Origin: an uncultured Nesterenkonia sp. | GTDB taxonomy: Bacteria; Actinomycetota; Actinomycetes; Actinomycetales; Micrococcaceae | Reading direction: 5' to 3' | NCBI GenBank assembly: GCA_946222885.1 | Contig: CAMIAK010000006.1 | Coordinates: 62,001-126,000, forward strand | Length of the DNA stretch: 64,000 bases | Shown: positions 62,294 to 64,000 of the stretch, piece by piece | Layout of the letters: each line of letters opens with the position of its first letter | Position numbering within the stretch: position 1 is the first letter of the stretch | Translations under genes and position numbers: made by a program | The notes under the pieces: generated by a model | Seen by the model: only the letters and a program-made list of their open reading frames with translations | Databases searched by the model: none | Told to the model about the DNA's origin: nothing

Positions 62294-62299
62294 AGTCTA
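62294..62299 (-). promoter_or_regulatory. -10 element for leaderless GNAT gene
   Basis: TAGACT on the minus strand, 6 nt before the ATG at 62285-62287. Confidence 0.6.
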
Positions 62300-62364
62300 T
62301 GAGCTCTGCGTCCCTGCCGGGCGGTTCCGTGCCTTCCGTGAAAGGTCGGGCCGGTGCCGCCGCC

Positions 62365-62426
62365 GTTCACCAAGGGTTCACCTCCAGGAGCCGTCCGCGT
62401 CACCTTAAGCCGAGCTCCTGGTCACC
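62365..62426 (+). promoter_or_regulatory. PHO box array upstream of pstS
   Basis: GTTCACC occurs at 62365 and 62376, exactly 11 bp apart, the spacing of PhoP direct repeats. In the same 11-bp phase follow CGTCACC at 62398 and GGTCACC at 62420, with degenerate units at 62387 and 62409 between. This predicts activation by PhoP under phosphate limitation. Confidence 0.82.
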
Positions 62427-62495
62427 TGTGCTCCCTACCGTTGCATCCGTTCAGGCGGCACCGTCCGGTGCCCGGAAACGTAAGAGAGGGACATT

Positions 62496-63590
62496 GTGAA
62501 GGTAGAACGCTTCGGTCGCGCTGCGGCCATCCTGTCCGTGGCATCTGTGGCCCTGGTGGCCTGCGGCGGCAACGGCGACAACGGCGGCGGAGACGCAGCC
62601 GACTCCGACGTCTCGGGCAACCTGACCGGCTCCGGCGCCTCCTCCTTCCAGGTGGCCATGGAGGAGTGGCAGTTCGAGTTCGGCGACCAGACCGACGCAT
62701 CCGTGGACTACAACGCAGTCGGCTCCGGCCAGGGACGCTCCGAGTTCCTCTCCGGCGCAGTCGACTTCGCCGGCTCCGACGCCGTCATGGACGACGACGA
62801 GTTCGAGGAGTCCACTGAGCGCTGCGGTGCCGACGGCGCCTTCCACCTGCCGGCTGCGATCCTGCCGATCGGCGTGGCCATCAATCTCGAGGGCGTGGAC
62901 ACCGTCAACCTCGACGCCGACACCCTGGCGGACATCTTCGCCGGCGAGATCACCAGCTGGGACGACCCGGCCATCGCCGAGCACAACGAGGACGCCGACC
63001 TGCCGGACACCCCCATCACCGTCATCCACCGCTCGGACGACTCCGGCACCACCGAGAACTTCACCGAGTACCTGGAGCAGGCCTCCACCACCTGGGACTG
63101 GGAGGCCGACGGCGAGTGGCCCGGTGACATCTCCGCAGAGTCCGCGGACGGCACCTCCGGCGTGGTCGACGCCGTGAGCGGCCAGGACGGTGCGATCACC
63201 TACGCCGACGCCGGCCAGATCCCGGATGACCTGGCGATGGCCTCCGTGGAGGTCGGCGGCGAGTACTCCGAGGTCTCCCCGGAGGCTGCGGGCCAGGCCG
63301 TGGAGGCCTCCGACCGCCTGGAGGGCCAGGCCGAGAACAACCTCGCCTTCGAGCTGAGCCGCGACACCGATGAGGCCGGCGCGTACCCGATCGTCCAGGT
63401 GGCCTACACCATCTGGTGCAACGAGTACGACTCCCAGGAGGAGGCCGACCTGGCCGCCGCCTTCGCCTCCTACATCGTCTCTGAGGACGCCCAGCAGATC
63501 GGTGCCGATGAGGCCGGCGCCGCCCCGCTGCCGGATGACCTGCGCAGCGAGGCCGAGGACGCCATCGAGCAGATCTCCGCAGGCGAGTGA
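62496..63590 (+). CDS. pstS: Phosphate ABC transporter substrate-binding lipoprotein
   Basis: A 364-residue lipoprotein catching phosphate outside the cell. Signal and lipobox: ILSVASVALVACGGN. Phosphate-binding motifs are GSGASSFQVAMEEW near the start, GSGQGRSEFLSGAVDFAGSDA and HRSDDSGTTENFTEYL. The protein is notably acidic. AGAGAGGGA lies before the GTG start. pstC begins 28 nt after its stop, so this is the head of a pst operon under PHO-box control. Confidence 0.97.
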   Translation: MKVERFGRAAAILSVASVALVACGGNGDNGGGDAADSDVSGNLTGSGASSFQVAMEEWQFEFGDQTDASVDYNAVGSGQGRSEFLSGAVDFAGSDAVMDDDEFEESTERCGADGAFHLPAAILPIGVAINLEGVDTVNLDADTLADIFAGEITSWDDPAIAEHNEDADLPDTPITVIHRSDDSGTTENFTEYLEQASTTWDWEADGEWPGDISAESADGTSGVVDAVSGQDGAITYADAGQIPDDLAMASVEVGGEYSEVSPEAAGQAVEASDRLEGQAENNLAFELSRDTDEAGAYPIVQVAYTIWCNEYDSQEEADLAAAFASYIVSEDAQQIGADEAGAAPLPDDLRSEAEDAIEQISAGE

Positions 63591-63617
63591 TCGACACCAC
63601 GGAGGCGAGGAGGACCA

Positions 63618-64000
63618 GTGGCCGCTGAGCCCAAGAGCACCGGGACGGACCTGAAGGCCGCTCCCACGCAGAACAGGCTGGCCACCGGCGACAAAGCCGG
63701 TGCCGGCGTCGACCGGGGGTTCGCCCTCACGGCGATGTTCGCCGGAGTGTCCATCCTGGTCATCCTCGCCTTCGTGGCGATCTTCCTGAGCTGGAACTCC
63801 CTCGGAGCCTTCTACCAGGAGGACGAGGGGCTCACCGTGGGGAGGTTCCTCTCCTATGCGTGGCCCTTCGCCTACGGCACGGTGATCGTGGCGGTGCTGG
63901 CGCTGATCATGGCCAGCCCCGTCGCGATCGGCGTCGCGCTGTTCATCTCCCACTACGCCCCGCCGCGGGCCGCGAAGTCCATCGGGTACGTCATCGACCT
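63618..64000 (+). CDS. pstC: Phosphate ABC transporter permease PstC, N-terminal part
   Basis: Runs off the right edge; 127 complete codons are visible. After a polar lead of about 35 residues comes a first membrane segment (MFAGVSILVILAFVAIFL) and a second (PFAYGTVIVAVLALIMASPVAIGVALFI) followed by SHYAPPRAAKSIGYVID, all typical of PstC. GAGGAGG precedes the GTG. The other half of the permease (PstA) and the ATPase (PstB) should lie beyond the window. Confidence 0.93.
   Translation, partial: MAAEPKSTGTDLKAAPTQNRLATGDKAGAGVDRGFALTAMFAGVSILVILAFVAIFLSWNSLGAFYQEDEGLTVGRFLSYAWPFAYGTVIVAVLALIMASPVAIGVALFISHYAPPRAAKSIGYVID

Overview
This 64 kb window is chromosomal DNA of a high-GC Gram-positive bacterium, most likely a member of the Micrococcales close to Micrococcaceae (Nesterenkonia- or Arthrobacter-like). 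The evidence is the very high GC, the actinobacterial gene order metalloprotease-tilS-hpt-ftsH-folE-folP-folBK-DUF3180-PH-PH-DUF2520-panC-lysS-lsr2, the H-NS-like protein Lsr2, clpC, an actinobacterial [2Fe-2S]-type ferrochelatase, and a very common leaderless start signal (TANNNT 6-7 nt before the start codon). Several surface proteins carry long acidic linkers, which would fit a salt- or alkali-adapted organism. The genus cannot be fixed from the sequence alone. I saw no rRNA, tRNA, CRISPR array, prophage or insertion sequence with a transposase.

Layout. 1-5.4 kb: cstA with a small partner gene, an atypical cytochrome P450, a PAP2-type membrane phosphatase and a small membrane protein. 5.5-12.4 kb: a YcaQ/HTH_42-type protein, pyrophosphatase, ferrochelatase facing a MarR regulator, a NarL-type two-component system facing a membrane-anchored DUF4352-type protein. 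12.4-34.9 kb: the conserved tilS/hpt/ftsH/folate/panC/lysS/lsr2 block. It is interrupted by a GntR-2HCT transporter pair plus an AT-richer TM2-repeat gene (between hpt and ftsH), a CDF metal exporter (inside the folate genes) and a lone lipoprotein and an M13 peptidase (around panC). 34.9-45.5 kb: a DMT exporter, then an amino/imino-acid island (OCD-family enzyme, FAD amino-acid dehydrogenase, GntR regulator, BrnQ-type importer) beside putA and its divergent regulator. 45.7-49.1 kb: an orphan protein, a GIY-YIG protein and two overlapping small membrane/lipoprotein genes. 49.2-51.7 kb: clpC. 51.8-54.0 kb: an arsR / acr3-arsC arsenic island with a clear operator. 54.1-61.7 kb: mutY, radA, an NCS1 permease, an AbiEi/DUF559-like nuclease gene bracketed by twin palindromes, an anchored secreted-domain protein and a FUSC-type membrane protein. 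61.7-64 kb: a GNAT enzyme and the start of the phosphate operon (pstS, pstC) behind an 11-bp-phased PHO box.

The most unusual structure is a set of at least eleven intergenic nested palindromes, ten of them 60-83 bp long. They share one architecture but fall into several unrelated sequence classes. Three classes occur twice here with identical element lengths (63/63, 70/70 and 60/60 bp). One pair, 57/60 identical, brackets the restriction-endonuclease-like gene at 58489-59577, which recalls the way REP palindromes bracket their RAYT transposases. I propose this as the candidate undescribed system; the link between nuclease and palindromes is inference.

A second coherent story is a possible D-proline (or related cyclic imino acid) inversion pathway. 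An FAD dehydrogenase and an OCD-family imine reductase would convert a D-imino acid to L-proline for PutA. The BrnQ-type promoter holds a perfect palindromic operator in its spacer, and the OCD promoter carries the same half-site.
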